Positions 9,301 to 17,852 of a stretch of DNA of 64,000 nt are shown one piece after another. Positions within the stretch are counted from its first letter, which is position 1; every line of letters starts with the position of its first letter. This stretch comes from Streptomyces rubrogriseus (lineage in GTDB: Bacteria > Actinomycetota > Actinomycetes > Streptomycetales > Streptomycetaceae): assembly GCF_027947575.1 (NCBI RefSeq), contig NZ_CP116256.1, positions 5,580,001 through 5,644,000 of the forward strand, in the 5' to 3' direction. Made by a program: the position numbers and the translations under genes. A model generated the notes under the pieces. That model worked only from the letters and a program-made list of their open reading frames with translations, was not told the origin of the DNA and did no database searches.

Positions 9301-10029
9301 GCGGCGGGCGTCGAAGGCCGGGTTGCGGTCGGCGCGCTCGTCGATCGGCGTGTAGCCGTCGGAGGCGAACGGGTTGGTGTCGTCGCCGGTGGAGAGGTAG
9401 AGGTTGCCCTCGGCGTCGAAGGCGATGTCGCCGCCGACGTGGCAGCAGGTGCCGCGGGAGGCCGCGACGTCCAGGACCTTCTTCTCGCTGGCCATGTTCA
9501 GCGTGCCGTTGGCGTTCAGGACGAAGCGGGAGAGGCGGTTGACTCCGTCGAACGGCTTGAAGTCCTCGGCGGTGCCGTTCTCCGGGGCGTCGCCCGCGGG
9601 GGTGTCGAGCGGCGGGGCGTAGTAGAGGTAGATCGCCCGGTTGTTCTCGAAGTCCGGGTCGATGCCTACGCCTTGGAGGCCCTCCTCGTCGTGGTTGTAG
9701 ACGGGGATCTTGCCGGCCACCTTGGTGACGCCGCCCTGGTCGGTCAGGCGCAGTGTGCCGTCGCGGGCGGTGTGCAGGACGCTGCGGTCCGGGAGCACCG
9801 CGAGCGACATCGGCTCGCCCATCTCGGGCTCGCCCTTGGCGAGCGGTACCTGCTGGAACTGCCCCTCGGCGGCGGCCGCCGTCTCGTCGTGCTCCGGGTG
9901 GCCCGGATGGGCGCCGGCGACGGTCGCCGGGGTGCCCACGGCCAGCAGCAGGCCGGTGAACAGGGCGAGGGTGGTGCGAAGCCTGGGGCGCCTCGCGGTG
10001 CTGGTGCTTTTGAGTCTGGTTCTGTGCAC
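6313..10029 (-). CDS. Secreted multidomain sugar protein: PQQ-type beta-propeller, PKD, CBM6-like, ThuA, DUF1080
   Basis: 1238 residues from GTG 10029, chosen because GGAGG sits six bases upstream and the signal peptide (TTLALFTGLLLAVGTPATVAGA) begins soon after; the frame is open further up. Approximate order: glucose/sorbosone-dehydrogenase beta-propeller (60-500), PKD domain with YSWDFGDGT (505-595), carbohydrate-binding CBM6-like region (700-825), ThuA domain starting KKVLVFSKTAGFRHDSIPAG (826-1045), and DUF1080 (1056-1238; DIFNGQTLEGW). DUF1080 proteins include 3-keto-glycoside hydrolases, and ThuA relatives are tied to 3-keto-disaccharide use. Together these suggest extracellular oxidation and cleavage of a glycoside. 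The upstream operator is shared with the ROK gene; strong hairpins follow the stop. Confidence 0.85.
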   Translation of the reverse strand: MHRTRLKSTSTARRPRLRTTLALFTGLLLAVGTPATVAGAHPGHPEHDETAAAAEGQFQQVPLAKGEPEMGEPMSLAVLPDRSVLHTARDGTLRLTDQGGVTKVAGKIPVYNHDEEGLQGVGIDPDFENNRAIYLYYAPPLDTPAGDAPENGTAEDFKPFDGVNRLSRFVLNANGTLNMASEKKVLDVAASRGTCCHVGGDIAFDAEGNLYLSTGDDTNPFASDGYTPIDERADRNPAFDARRSAGNTNDLRGKLLRIKVAEDGSYTIPEGNLFEPGTEKTRPEIYAMGFRNPFRISVDKKTGTVYVGDYGPDAGAADPKRGPAGQVEFAKVTKAANFGWPFCTGDNDPYVDYDFATKTSGETFDCAAPKNTSPHNTGLTDLPPAQAAWIPYDDDSVPEFGSGSESPMGGPVYRYDPDLDSSVKFPEEYDGDFFAGEFGRRWIKRIEQTEDGAVAKINDFPWTGTQIMDMEFGPDGALYVLDYGLSWFQGDKDSALYRIENAADGFSPIAEVSADKTSGAAGLKVAFTATAKDADSPDLTYSWDFGDGTKGEGLTPTHKYKKVGTYTATFTAKDPEGNTGNASVRIVVGNTEPKVVIETPGNGTLLPMGQPIPFKVKVTDPEETVDCSRVKVAYSLGHDSHAHELTSEMGCEGTLNPPPGDGGHDPNANIYGVVGASYTDGGANGQEALTGTARTVIQPPHRQAEHFSTQQGVSPIDKTGANGGKTVGDINDGDWISFSPYKFDGQKKLTVRASSGGAGGYIEVRTGSPTGPLHGSAYIPPTGSWETFQNVDVPLRALPKKTTDVYLVFRGGEGALFDIDDFEFSTEPFKAGKKVLVFSKTAGFRHDSIPAGIAALKELGTPAGISVTATEEAGQFTTANLAKYDAVAFLSTTGDVLNADQQKAFENYVKNGGGYMGIHAAADTEYDWEFYGGLVGAYFDSHPAIQKATVRVEDHDHPATAHLDDTWEHTDELYNYRTNPREQAKVLATLDETTYQGGNMKGDHPIAWCQTYGGGRSFYTGLGHTKESYADETFRGHLLGGMQYATGQVKANCKPGKGYRDIFNGQTLEGWKQAGPGKFNVKDGVLESEGGMGLLWYQAKELKSYSLKLDWKMRGDDNSGVFVGFPASDDPWSAVNKGYEIQIDATDAVDRTTGAIYTFKAANIKARDQVLRPPGQWNSYEIKVQGERLQVFLNGVKINDFTNKDPERSLTDGYIGLQNHGADDQVSFRNIQLKELPS

Positions 10030-10190
10030 GAAGTCCCTCCGGGAACGGGTGGGCCGTACGGGATGGGTGCGAAGACGTGCGATGCGGGCGCCGGGGTGCG
10101 CCGTCACCCCGGAGGCGTGAGTGTCCTGAACACTTCAGGGACGGTAACCGCGTTCTTCCGGGGCGAACACCCCTTGGACCGGAGCTGGTT

Positions 10191-10216
10191 GAACTTTTTC
10201 CCAACTCAGGACAAAG
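10191..10216. promoter_or_regulatory. ROK-type operator upstream of the ThuA/DUF1080 gene
   Basis: The core is CTTTTTCC-N7-GGACAAAG, an imperfect inverted repeat. The 26-bp block shares 18 of 26 bases with 17853-17878 in front of the ROK gene, with both conserved ends (GAACTTT and GGACAAAG) and equal spacing. It lies about 160 bp above the start codon. Confidence 0.65.
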
Positions 10217-10226
10217 CGGGATTCGG

Positions 10227-10276
10227 GCAGGCCGGACCGGGGACCGGCGGGTGGTCCGGTCCCCGTCCCGGCCTGC
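10227..10276. terminator. 21-bp stem terminator after the sugar isomerase gene
   Basis: Arms 10227-10247 and 10256-10276 pair with two mismatches around an 8-nt loop, 40 bases below the minus-strand stop at 10316. It insulates the ABC/isomerase transcript from the ThuA-protein promoter. Confidence 0.75.
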
Positions 10277-10315
10277 GGTCGGGCGCGAGCGGATCAGCTG
10301 AGGGAGAGGTGCGGA

Positions 10316-11314
10316 TCAGCTGTTGAAGGCCGCGTCGAAGGACGCGCTGGGCGGCTCGAAGTCGAAGGCCTTGAGCCGGGTGAGGGCCTCGGGCGCGCCT
10401 TGCAGCCGGTCCATGCCGGCGTCCTCCCATTCGACGGAGACGGGCCCCTGGTAGTCGATGGAGCGCAGCATGCGGAAGACGTCCTCCCAGGGGACGTCGC
10501 CGTGCCCGGCCGACACGAAGTCCCAGCCGCGCCGCGGGTCGCCCCACGGCAGGTGGGAGCCGAGCCGCCCGTTGCGGCCGTCCAGGCGCTTGCGGGCCTC
10601 CTTGCAGTCGACGTGGTAGATGCGGTCGCGGAAGTCCCACAGGAAGCCGACGGGGTCGAGGTCCTGCCAGACGAAGTGGGAGGGGTCGAAGTTGAGGCCG
10701 AAGGCGGGCCGGTGGCCGACCGCCTCCAGGGCCCGCTGCGTGGTCCAGTAGTCGTAGGCGATCTCGCTGGGGTGCACCTCGTGGGCGAACCGCACGCCCT
10801 CGGCGTCGAAGACGTCCAGGATCGGGTTCCAGCGGTCCGCGAAGTCCTGGTAGCCGCGCTCGATCATGGACTCGGGCGCCGGCGGGAACATGGCGACCAG
10901 GTGCCAGATCGCCGAGCCGGTGAAGCCGATGACGGTGTCGACGCCGAGCCGGGCGGCGGCGCGCGCGGTGTCCTTGATCTCGGCGGCGGCGCGCTGCCGT
11001 ACGCCCTCCGCGTCGCCGTCGCCCCAGATGCGGGCGGGCAGGATGGCCTCGTGGCGCTCGTCGATGATGGCGTCGCAGACGGCCTGGCCGACCAGGTGGT
11101 TGGAGATGGCCCAGCACTTGAGGCCGTACTTGTCGAGCAGCTGGTGCCGGGAGTCCACGTAGGACGGGTCCGCCAGGGCCTTGTCGACCTCGAAGTGGTC
11201 GCCCCAGCAGGCGAGTTCCAGGCCGTCGTAGCCGAAGTCGCGGGCGAGTCGGCAGACCTCCTCCAGCGGCAGGTCCGCCCACTGTCCGGTGAAGAGCGTG
11301 AAGTTGCGTGGCAT
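10316..11314 (-). CDS. Sugar phosphate isomerase/epimerase (TIM barrel)
   Basis: 332 residues. First barrel strand [30 protein letters not shown]; metal-ligand motifs [11 protein letters not shown] (Glu/His), [20 protein letters not shown] and [11 protein letters not shown] fit the xylose-isomerase-like family. It follows the Gfo/Idh gene after 16 bases. This pairing of a Gfo/Idh oxidoreductase and an AP-endonuclease-2 barrel is typical of inositol- and 3-keto-sugar catabolism, where the barrel isomerises or dehydrates the keto-sugar. The exact reaction cannot be read from sequence. Confidence 0.85.
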   Translation of the reverse strand: MPRNFTLFTGQWADLPLEEVCRLARDFGYDGLELACWGDHFEVDKALADPSYVDSRHQLLDKYGLKCWAISNHLVGQAVCDAIIDERHEAILPARIWGDGDAEGVRQRAAAEIKDTARAAARLGVDTVIGFTGSAIWHLVAMFPPAPESMIERGYQDFADRWNPILDVFDAEGVRFAHEVHPSEIAYDYWTTQRALEAVGHRPAFGLNFDPSHFVWQDLDPVGFLWDFRDRIYHVDCKEARKRLDGRNGRLGSHLPWGDPRRGWDFVSAGHGDVPWEDVFRMLRSIDYQGPVSVEWEDAGMDRLQGAPEALTRLKAFDFEPPSASFDAAFNS

Positions 11315-11330
11315 GGCGCTGCCGGCCTCC

Positions 11331-12635
11331 TCAGGGGGTGATCGGGGTGTAGACGGAGTTCTTCTCGGCGCTCTCCTCCACGGCGGCGAGCACGCGCTGC
11401 ACCTGCAGCCCGTCCGCGAAGGAGGGTTCGGGGCCCCGGCCTTCGGCGACGGCGTGCACGAGGTCGCGCGCCTGGTGCACGAAGGTGTGCTCGTAGCCGA
11501 GTCCGTGGCCCGGCGGCCACCAGGCGTCCAGGTAGGGGTGTCCGGGTTCGGTGACCAGGATCCGGCGGAACCCGGCGTGCTCCCCGGGCTCGGTGCCGTC
11601 GTGGTAGGACAGCTCGTTGAGCCGTTCCAGGTCGAAGGCGAGTGAGCCGCGCTCGCCGTTGAGTTCGATGCGCAGGGCGTTCTTGCGGCCGGTGGCGTAG
11701 CGGGTGGCCTCGAAGGAGACCAGGGCCCCGGAGGTGAGGCGGCCGGTGAACACGGCGGCGTCGTCGACGGTCACCTGCCCCGTCACCCCGTCCGCCGGAC
11801 CCGCGGACAGACCCCGGGGCGCGCCGGCGGGCAGCGGGCGTTCCCGTACGAAGGTCTCGGTGAGGGCGGAGACGCCCGCGATCCGCTCGCCCGACAGGTA
11901 CTGGGCGAGGTCGACGATGTGGGCGCCCAGGTCGCCGAGCGCCCCCGACCCGGCCAGCTCCTTGCGCAGCCGCCAGGTGAGCGGTGACTTCGGGTCGACC
12001 AGCCAGTCCTGGAGGTAGGTCACCCGCAGGTGCCGCAGCCGGCCGACGCGGCCCTCGGCGACCATCCGCCGGGCCAGCGCGGTGGCGGGAACCCGGCGGT
12101 AGTTGAAGCCGACCATCGCCAGCTGGCCCCGGGCCGCGGCCTCGTCGGCGGCGCGGGTCATCGCCTGCGCCTCCTCGACGGTGTTGGCCAGCGGCTTCTC
12201 GCACAGCACGTGCTTTCCGGCGGCGAGCGCGGCCAGCGCGATCTCGGCGTGGCTGTCGCCGGGGGTGCAGATGTCGACGAGGTCGATGTCGTCCCGTTCG
12301 ACCAGGGTCCGCCAGTCGGTCTCGGTGCTCGCCCAGCCGTGCCGGTCGGCCGCCAGGCGGACGGCGTCGGCGTCCCGCCCGCAGATCGCGGCCAGCACCG
12401 GGTTCAGCGGCAGGTCGAAGACCCGGCCGGCGGTGCGCCAGCCCTGGGAGTGGGCGGCCCCCATGAAGGCGTAGCCGACCATGCCGACCCGCAGGGGCGG
12501 TCTGGTCGCGGACGCCCCCGTCGCCGCCCCGGCCCCGGTATCGGTCCCGGCACCGGTCCCGGTATCGGTCCCGCTGTCGGTCCCGGCGGCTGCCTCCTCG
12601 GCGCCGGCCCCCTCGGGCTGCTGCGGCTGTCCCAT
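11331..12635 (-). CDS. Gfo/Idh/MocA-family NAD(P)-dependent sugar oxidoreductase
   Basis: 434 residues. Rossmann region [19 protein letters not shown] (about 49-67), then [28 protein letters not shown] with the EKP motif whose Lys is the usual catalytic base, and [17 protein letters not shown] for the substrate-binding His. The family oxidises a sugar hydroxyl at the expense of NAD(P)+ in the cytoplasm. The first 45 residues are an unusual Gly/Thr/Asp/Ala stretch from a 12-bp tandem repeat; the ATG is kept because GAGGAGG precedes it. Likely co-transcribed with the ABC importer above and isomerase below. Confidence 0.85.
   Translation of the reverse strand: MGQPQQPEGAGAEEAAAGTDSGTDTGTGAGTDTGAGAATGASATRPPLRVGMVGYAFMGAAHSQGWRTAGRVFDLPLNPVLAAICGRDADAVRLAADRHGWASTETDWRTLVERDDIDLVDICTPGDSHAEIALAALAAGKHVLCEKPLANTVEEAQAMTRAADEAAARGQLAMVGFNYRRVPATALARRMVAEGRVGRLRHLRVTYLQDWLVDPKSPLTWRLRKELAGSGALGDLGAHIVDLAQYLSGERIAGVSALTETFVRERPLPAGAPRGLSAGPADGVTGQVTVDDAAVFTGRLTSGALVSFEATRYATGRKNALRIELNGERGSLAFDLERLNELSYHDGTEPGEHAGFRRILVTEPGHPYLDAWWPPGHGLGYEHTFVHQARDLVHAVAEGRGPEPSFADGLQVQRVLAAVEESAEKNSVYTPITP
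12534..12586. repeat. 12-bp tandem repeat in the 5' end of the Gfo/Idh gene
   Basis: CCCGGTATCGGT, CCCGGCACCGGT, CCCGGTATCGGT and CCCGCTGTCGGT follow one another, plus a partial fifth unit. The period is a multiple of three, so copy changes keep the frame and only alter the low-complexity N-terminal tail of the enzyme. Confidence 0.8.
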
Positions 12636-12702
12636 GCGGATGTCCTCCTCGTCGTGGTGGCGCGGTGGGGTGGGCCCCGCCCCGGCGGCGGCTGGTCAGG
12701 CC

Positions 12703-12719
12703 GCTGCCGGAGCGGCAGC
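12703..12719. terminator. Attenuator-like hairpin after the substrate-binding protein gene
   Basis: GCTGCCG (12703-12709) pairs perfectly with 12713-12719 three bases below the stop at 12722 (minus strand). Short stems here often let binding-protein mRNA accumulate above that of downstream genes. Confidence 0.45.
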
Positions 12720-12721
12720 CC

Positions 12722-13768
12722 TCACTTGAAGCCCGTGGACATGTACTGGTCGACGTTGTCCTTGTCGACGACGGCCGAGTAGCAGGTGACGGTCGAGGGG
12801 ATCTCGAACTCGGCGAGACCGCTGACGCCCTTGCCCTGCCCGAGGGCGCGGGCCAGGTCGATCGCGGAGGCGGCCATGGTCGGCGGGTAGAGCACCGTCG
12901 CCTTGAGTACGCCGCTGTCGGCCTTGATGGCCTGGAAGGCGGAGAGCGCGCCCGCGCCGCCGACCATCAGGAAGTCGTCGCGACCGGCCTGCTCGATGGC
13001 GCGCAGCGCGCCCACGCCCTGGTCGTCGTCGTGGTTCCACAGGGCGTCGAAGTCCGACTGGGCCTGGAGCAGCTGGGCCATCTTGGCCTGGCCGGACTCG
13101 ACGGTGAACTCGGCGGCCTGGCGGGCCACCTTCTTGATGTTCGGGTAGTTCTTCAGGCCGTCGTCGAAGCCCTGGGTGCGCTGCTGGGTCAGTTCCAGGT
13201 TGTCGATGCCGGCCAGCTCGATGACCTTGGCGTCCGACTTGTCCTTGAGCTTCTCGCCGATGTAGTGGGCGGCGTTGAGACCCATGCCGTAGTTGTCGCC
13301 GCCGACCCAGCAGCGGTAGGCCTGGGGGCTGTTGAAGATCCGGTCGAGGTTGACGACCGGGATGCCCGCCCGCATCGCCTTCAGACCGACCTGGGTGAGG
13401 GCCTTGCCGTCGGCCGGCAGGATGACCAGGACGTCGACCTTCTTGTTGATGAGGGTCTCGATCTGGCCGATCTGCTGCGCGGTGTCGTTGGAGCCCTCGG
13501 TGATCTCCATGGTGATCTCGGAGTACTTCTCGGCGCGCTTCTTGGCCTGCTCGTTGACGGCGTTGAGCCAGCCGTGGTCGGCCTGCGGGCCGGCGTAGCC
13601 GATGGTGACCGGCTTGCCGGGCTTGTCGTCGGCGGCCGGCTGGGTGTCCGCGGCGGCCTTGTCGTCGCCGCCGTCGGGGTCGTTGCTGGTGCACCCGGCG
13701 AGGACGGCACCGGCGGACACGGCGGCGGCCCCGAAGAGCATCCCTCTGCGACTCGTGAGCTTCGTCAT
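12722..13768 (-). CDS. Sugar ABC transporter substrate-binding lipoprotein
   Basis: 348 residues. The signal sequence has a twin-arginine pair (TSRRG) and a lipobox LAGC with Cys26 as lipidation site, so it is likely a Tat-exported lipoprotein. The mature part is a periplasmic-binding-protein type 1 (ribose/xylose class): TIGYAGPQADHGWLNAVNEQ, VDVLVILPADGKALTQVG, GIPVVNLDR. The open frame extends far upstream, but ATG 13768 directly precedes the signal sequence and follows AAAGGG. It lies 17 bases after the permease gene and supplies substrate to it. Confidence 0.9.
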   Translation of the reverse strand: MTKLTSRRGMLFGAAAVSAGAVLAGCTSNDPDGGDDKAAADTQPAADDKPGKPVTIGYAGPQADHGWLNAVNEQAKKRAEKYSEITMEITEGSNDTAQQIGQIETLINKKVDVLVILPADGKALTQVGLKAMRAGIPVVNLDRIFNSPQAYRCWVGGDNYGMGLNAAHYIGEKLKDKSDAKVIELAGIDNLELTQQRTQGFDDGLKNYPNIKKVARQAAEFTVESGQAKMAQLLQAQSDFDALWNHDDDQGVGALRAIEQAGRDDFLMVGGAGALSAFQAIKADSGVLKATVLYPPTMAASAIDLARALGQGKGVSGLAEFEIPSTVTCYSAVVDKDNVDQYMSTGFK

Positions 13769-13785
13769 GACGGTGAACCCTTTCC

Positions 13786-14805
13786 TCAATGCGTGCTTGC
13801 GGTACGGCGCTGGACCAGCACGGCGGCGACGATGATCGCGCCCTTGGCGATCTGCTGGACGTCGCTCTGCAGGTTGTTCAGGGCGAAGATGTTGGTGATC
13901 GTGGTGAAGATCAGGACGCCGAGCACGGAGCCGAGGATGTGGCCCCGGCCGCCGGTCAGCAGCGTTCCGCCGATGATCGCGGCGGCGATGGCGTCGAGTT
14001 CGTAGAGGTTGCCGTTGGTGTTCTGGCCGGAGCCGGCGAGGGCCACCAGCAGGAAGGCGGCGATGCCGCAGCACAGCCCGGACAGCAGGTAGAGGTAGAG
14101 CCGCTGGCGGCGGACGTCGATGCCGGCCAGCCGGGCGGCCTCGGCGTTGCCGCCGACGGCGACGGTGCGGCGGCCGAAGGTGGTCCGGTTCAGGACCAGC
14201 CAGCCGACGACGGTGACGGCCGCGAAGACCAGCACCAGCGGCGGTATGCCGAGCACGTACGAGTCGCGCTCGGCGAGGTCGAGGACGCTCGGGACGGTGA
14301 CGACCTGGGTGCGGCCGTCGGTGATCTGGAGCGCGAGTCCGCGCGCCGAGGCCAGCATCGCCAGGGTGGCGATGAAGGGGACCATCCCGCCGAAGGAGAT
14401 GAGCAGGCCGTTGACCAGGCCGCAGCCGACACCGACCACGATCGCCGTGAAGAGGATGCCGGCGAAGCCGTACTCCTGGGTGGCCACCGTGGTCGCCCAC
14501 ACCGAGGAGAGGGCGACGATGGCGCCGACCGACAGGTCGATGCCGCCGGAGATGATCACGAAGGTGACACCGACGGTGACGATGCCGATCACCGACGCCT
14601 GGGTGAGCACCAGTTGCAGGTTGCGGGTGTCGAGGAACGCGTCGGGCTGGGTGATGCCGCCGATGAGGACGAGGGCGGCGAGCACACCGAGCAGGGTGAG
14701 GGTGCGGACGTCGGCGCGGCCCAACCGGACCCGCCAGGCGGGCGGACCCTCCACGGGTGCCGCCTTGTCGGTGCTGCCCCGTGGCGGGGACACGTGCTGC
14801 GTCAT
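13786..14805 (-). CDS. Sugar ABC transporter permease (RbsC/XylH family)
   Basis: 339 residues with about ten hydrophobic helices after a 30-residue polar N-terminus. Family motif GGIDLSVGAIVALSSV is intact, as is the cytoplasmic coupling region GGNAEAARLAGIDV. One gene encodes the permease, so it probably acts as a homodimer with the two-domain ATPase. The start overlaps the ATPase stop by four bases (ATGA). Confidence 0.9.
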   Translation of the reverse strand: MTQHVSPPRGSTDKAAPVEGPPAWRVRLGRADVRTLTLLGVLAALVLIGGITQPDAFLDTRNLQLVLTQASVIGIVTVGVTFVIISGGIDLSVGAIVALSSVWATTVATQEYGFAGILFTAIVVGVGCGLVNGLLISFGGMVPFIATLAMLASARGLALQITDGRTQVVTVPSVLDLAERDSYVLGIPPLVLVFAAVTVVGWLVLNRTTFGRRTVAVGGNAEAARLAGIDVRRQRLYLYLLSGLCCGIAAFLLVALAGSGQNTNGNLYELDAIAAAIIGGTLLTGGRGHILGSVLGVLIFTTITNIFALNNLQSDVQQIAKGAIIVAAVLVQRRTASTH

Positions 14806-16319
14806 GACGCCGGGCTTCCTTCCATCACGAGGTCGAGTACGCGGTGTTCGTCGAGTTCGCGGGCGGGGGCCTCGTGCACGACGCGGCCCTCGCGCAGCAC
14901 CAGTACGCGGTCGGCGAGGCCCAGCACTTCAGGCACCTCGCTGGAGACCAGCAGGACGGCGAGGCCCTCGTCGGCGAGGCGCCGGATGACGGCGTACAAC
15001 TCGGCGCGGGCGCCGACGTCGACGCCGCGGGTGGGTTCGTCGAGCAGCAGGACCCGGCAGCCGCGCAGCAGCCAGCGGGCGAGGACCGCCTTCTGCTGGT
15101 TGCCGCCGGACAGGGTGCGCACGGGCACGGCGGGGTTGTCGGGCCGCAGCGACAGCTCGCGGGTCGCCTTGTGCGCCGCGCCGAGTTCGGCGCCGCGGTC
15201 GATCCAGCCGCCGCGCGAGAAGCGGGACATGGCCGAGACCGACACGTTGCGGGTGACGGACTCCAGCATCAGCAGGGCCTGGGCCTTGCGTTCCTCGGGG
15301 GCGAGCCCCAGCCCGGCGCGGACCGCGGCCCGCACGCTGCCGGGCCTGAGCGGCCGCCCGTCGACGAGGACCTGGCCGGTGCTCGCCTTGCGGGCGCCGT
15401 AGACCGTCTCCAGGATCTCGGAGCGGCCGGAGCCGACCAGCCCCGCGAGGCCGACGATCTCGCCGGGCCGCACCTCCAGGTCGAGGTGGGCGAACTCCCC
15501 TTCCCGGGACAGTCCCTTGACGCTCAGCACGGGTTCACCCGCGGGCGGTGCGGTGGGCCGGTCCGGGAAGACGTACTCGACGTTGCGGCCGGTCATCAGC
15601 GCCACCACCTCGCTGGTCGGCGTCGACTCGGCGGGCAGCCCGCCGGCCACCGCGCGGCCGTCCTTGAGGACGGTGACCCGGTCGCCGATGCGGCGGATCT
15701 CCTCCAGGCGGTGCGAGATGTAGACGACGGCGACTCCGTCGGCGGTGAGGTCGGCGACGATGCGGAAGAGGTTGTCGACCTCGTCCGGGTCGAGCGCGGC
15801 GGACGGCTCGTCCATCACGATCAGCCGTACGTCGTGCGACAGCGCCCGTGCCATGGACACGATCTGCTGCTGCGCCGCCGACAACTCCCCGACCAGCCGC
15901 CCCGGGTCGACCTCGGGGTGCCCGAGCCGCTTGAGCAGCGCGGCCGTCGACGCCTTGGCCGCCCTCCCCCGTACGACGAAGCCGGCGGCGGTCGGCTCGT
16001 GACCGAGGTGGACGTTCTCGGCGACCGACAGGTGCTCGACCAGGTCGAGTTCCTGGTAGATGGTGGCGATGCCCAGTCGCATGGCCGCGATGGGCGAGCG
16101 CAGGGTGACCTCCTCGCCGCGCCAGCGGATGGTGCCGGTGTCGGGCTGGTGGGCGCCGGCCAGCACCTTGATGAGGGTGGACTTCCCGGCGCCGTTCTGG
16201 CCGAGGAGGCAGTGCACCTCACCGGCCTGGACGTCGAGGTCGACGCCGTCGAGGGCCCGGACTCCGGGGAACGACTTGGTGATGCCGGACATGCTGAGCA
16301 GCGGTGGTTCTGGTGCCAT
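14802..16319 (-). CDS. Sugar ABC transporter ATP-binding protein with two nucleotide-binding domains
   Basis: 505 residues, the usual size of RbsA/MglA-type ATPases. The first domain has Walker A GQNGAGKST (residues 40-48) and Walker B VRLIVMDEPSAALDP, with LSAAQQQ in place of the LSGGQ signature. The second domain has signature LSGGNQQK and VLLLDEPTRGVD but a degenerate Walker A region, as is typical of this class, where one site is weak. ATG 16319 is the first gene after a 206-bp gap below the ROK gene. Confidence 0.9.
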   Translation of the reverse strand: MAPEPPLLSMSGITKSFPGVRALDGVDLDVQAGEVHCLLGQNGAGKSTLIKVLAGAHQPDTGTIRWRGEEVTLRSPIAAMRLGIATIYQELDLVEHLSVAENVHLGHEPTAAGFVVRGRAAKASTAALLKRLGHPEVDPGRLVGELSAAQQQIVSMARALSHDVRLIVMDEPSAALDPDEVDNLFRIVADLTADGVAVVYISHRLEEIRRIGDRVTVLKDGRAVAGGLPAESTPTSEVVALMTGRNVEYVFPDRPTAPPAGEPVLSVKGLSREGEFAHLDLEVRPGEIVGLAGLVGSGRSEILETVYGARKASTGQVLVDGRPLRPGSVRAAVRAGLGLAPEERKAQALLMLESVTRNVSVSAMSRFSRGGWIDRGAELGAAHKATRELSLRPDNPAVPVRTLSGGNQQKAVLARWLLRGCRVLLLDEPTRGVDVGARAELYAVIRRLADEGLAVLLVSSEVPEVLGLADRVLVLREGRVVHEAPARELDEHRVLDLVMEGSPAS

Positions 16320-16442
16320 GTGAGGTCCCCTCGGCGGGCGTGCGGGCCGGTGTCAGGGCAGAGCAGTGCTGGGCAGGGCAGAGCAGGGATGGACGGAACA
16401 GGGCATATCGGGGTAGAGCGCTGTGCCGGACGGAACTGTGAA

Positions 16443-16498
16443 GCCGTGGAGCCGTGGAGATATGCGGATATGGAGCCGTGGAGATATGGAGCCGTGGA
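16443..16498. repeat. Seven in-phase 8-bp units (GCCGTGGA / GATATGGA) between the ROK and ABC genes
   Basis: Units in order: GCCGTGGA, GCCGTGGA, GATATGCG, GATATGGA, GCCGTGGA, GATATGGA, GCCGTGGA. They lie in the 206-bp leader of the ABC transporter gene, together with a repeated GGGCAGAGCAG near 16357-16387. No open frame of quality crosses them. The rest of the gap shows no clear promoter. Confidence 0.8.
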
Positions 16499-16525
16499 GC
16501 CTGGTGCGCGGAAAAGTAGAGGTGG

Positions 16526-17716
16526 CTACGCGGGTGAGAACAGGTGGTCGCTGATCAGCCGGGCCGCGCCGATGACTCCGGCGGTGGGGCCCAACTCCCC
16601 CAGTACGATGGGCAGGTTGCCGGTCGCCAGGGGCAGCGACTGGCGGTAGACCTGGGTGCGGATCGCGGCGAGCAGGTTGTGGCCGAGGCCGGTCACCCCG
16701 CCGCCGATCACCACCAGGCCCGGGTTGAAGAAGCTGACCAGTCCGGCGATGACCTGGCCGGTGCTGCGGCCGCCCTCCCGGATCAGGTCCAGTGCGGTGG
16801 CGTCGCCCGCGGCCGCCGCGGCGGCGACGTCGGCGGCGCTGAGGCCTCCGTTCGCCTCCAGCCGGTTCGCCAGCTCGGCCGACTGCCCCTGCTCGGCGGC
16901 CTCCGTGGCGTCGCGGGCCAGGGCCGCGCCGCTGAAGTGGGCCTCCAGACAGCCGCGGTTGCCGCAGGCGCACTGGCGTCCGTCGGGCACCGCCTGGATG
17001 TGCCCGATGTCGCCCGCGCTGCCGGTCGTACCGCGGTAGACCTCCCCGCCGACGACGATGCCGCAGCCGATGCCGGTACCGATCTTGACGACGAGGAAGT
17101 CGTGCTGGGTGCGGGCGACGCCCGCGTGCTGCTCACCCAGCGCCATCAGGTTCACGTCGTTGTCGACCATGACCGGGCAGCCGAGTTCCTGGCTGAGCGC
17201 CTCCCGTACGGGGAAGCCGTCCCAGCCCGGCATGATCGGCGGAGCCACCGGCACGCCCTCGGGGAAGCGGACCGGCCCCGGGACGCCGATGCCGGCGCCG
17301 TCGAAGCCCTCCGCGAGCCCGGAGGCGCGCAGCTTCGCGGCCATGGCGAGCACCTGCTCGAAGACCGCGACCGGGCCCTCGCGCACGTCCAGTGGCTGGT
17401 TGATGTGCCCGAGGATCTCCAGCTCGGCGTTGGTGACGGCGACGTCGACCGAGGTCGCGCCGATGTCGACGCCGAGGAAGCGCAGTTCGGGGTTGAGGCG
17501 GACGTTGTGGCTGCGGCGCCCGCCGCGCGAGGCGGCGAGTCCGTCGGCCACGACGAGTCCGGTCTCCAGCAGCCGGTCCACCTCGACGGCCAGCTTGGAC
17601 CTGGAGAGGTCGACCTGGTCGCCCAGCTGGGCGCGGGAGTTGGGCCCTCCGTCGCGCAACAGCTGGAGCAGTCGCGCCTGGTGGGTGTTAGCGGGTCGTG
17701 CGGTCATGCGTCTCAC
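16526..17716 (-). CDS. ROK-family transcriptional repressor
   Basis: 396 residues from GTG 17716 (GGAGG five bases upstream; ATG 17707 three codons later is the alternative). N-terminal winged helix: RLLQLLRDGGPNSRAQLGDQVDLSRSKLAVEVDRLLETG. Then the ROK sugar-kinase-like fold: GVDIGATSVDVAV, VMVDNDVN, KIGTGIGCGIV and the zinc motif CACGNRGCLEAH. The HTH marks it as a regulator rather than a glucokinase; such proteins release DNA on binding a sugar or sugar phosphate. It heads the locus, and a matching operator lies before itself and before the ThuA/DUF1080 gene, so autoregulation and control of sugar uptake and cleavage are likely. Confidence 0.9.
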   Translation of the reverse strand: MRRMTARPANTHQARLLQLLRDGGPNSRAQLGDQVDLSRSKLAVEVDRLLETGLVVADGLAASRGGRRSHNVRLNPELRFLGVDIGATSVDVAVTNAELEILGHINQPLDVREGPVAVFEQVLAMAAKLRASGLAEGFDGAGIGVPGPVRFPEGVPVAPPIMPGWDGFPVREALSQELGCPVMVDNDVNLMALGEQHAGVARTQHDFLVVKIGTGIGCGIVVGGEVYRGTTGSAGDIGHIQAVPDGRQCACGNRGCLEAHFSGAALARDATEAAEQGQSAELANRLEANGGLSAADVAAAAAAGDATALDLIREGGRSTGQVIAGLVSFFNPGLVVIGGGVTGLGHNLLAAIRTQVYRQSLPLATGNLPIVLGELGPTAGVIGAARLISDHLFSPA

Positions 17717-17852
17717 GAGCCCCTCCCCGCCTCGATCGGCCTTGGGTCCGCCGGTTTCCGGCCACGTCCGCGACTTGTCGGCGTGGCTTGCTTTCGGAGG
17801 GAACGTAGCAGTGGGCGCCGGGTGTGGGAAGAAGTCACGCACGAATTGCTGC

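Noticed and set aside
6370..10326. A 1318-residue plus-strand open frame
   Set aside because: Antisense shadow of the ThuA/DUF1080 gene; low-complexity Val/Gly/Ala/Asp sequence without domains.
12534..12586. The Gfo/Idh repeat as evidence for a wrong start codon
   Set aside because: GAGGAGG at correct distance supports ATG 12635, and the repeat stays in frame; a later start would leave the ribosome site unused.
16357..16498. Possible CRISPR or small RNA from the repeated leader
   Set aside because: Units are 8 bp with no unique spacers, no cas genes are present, and no stable stem is seen.
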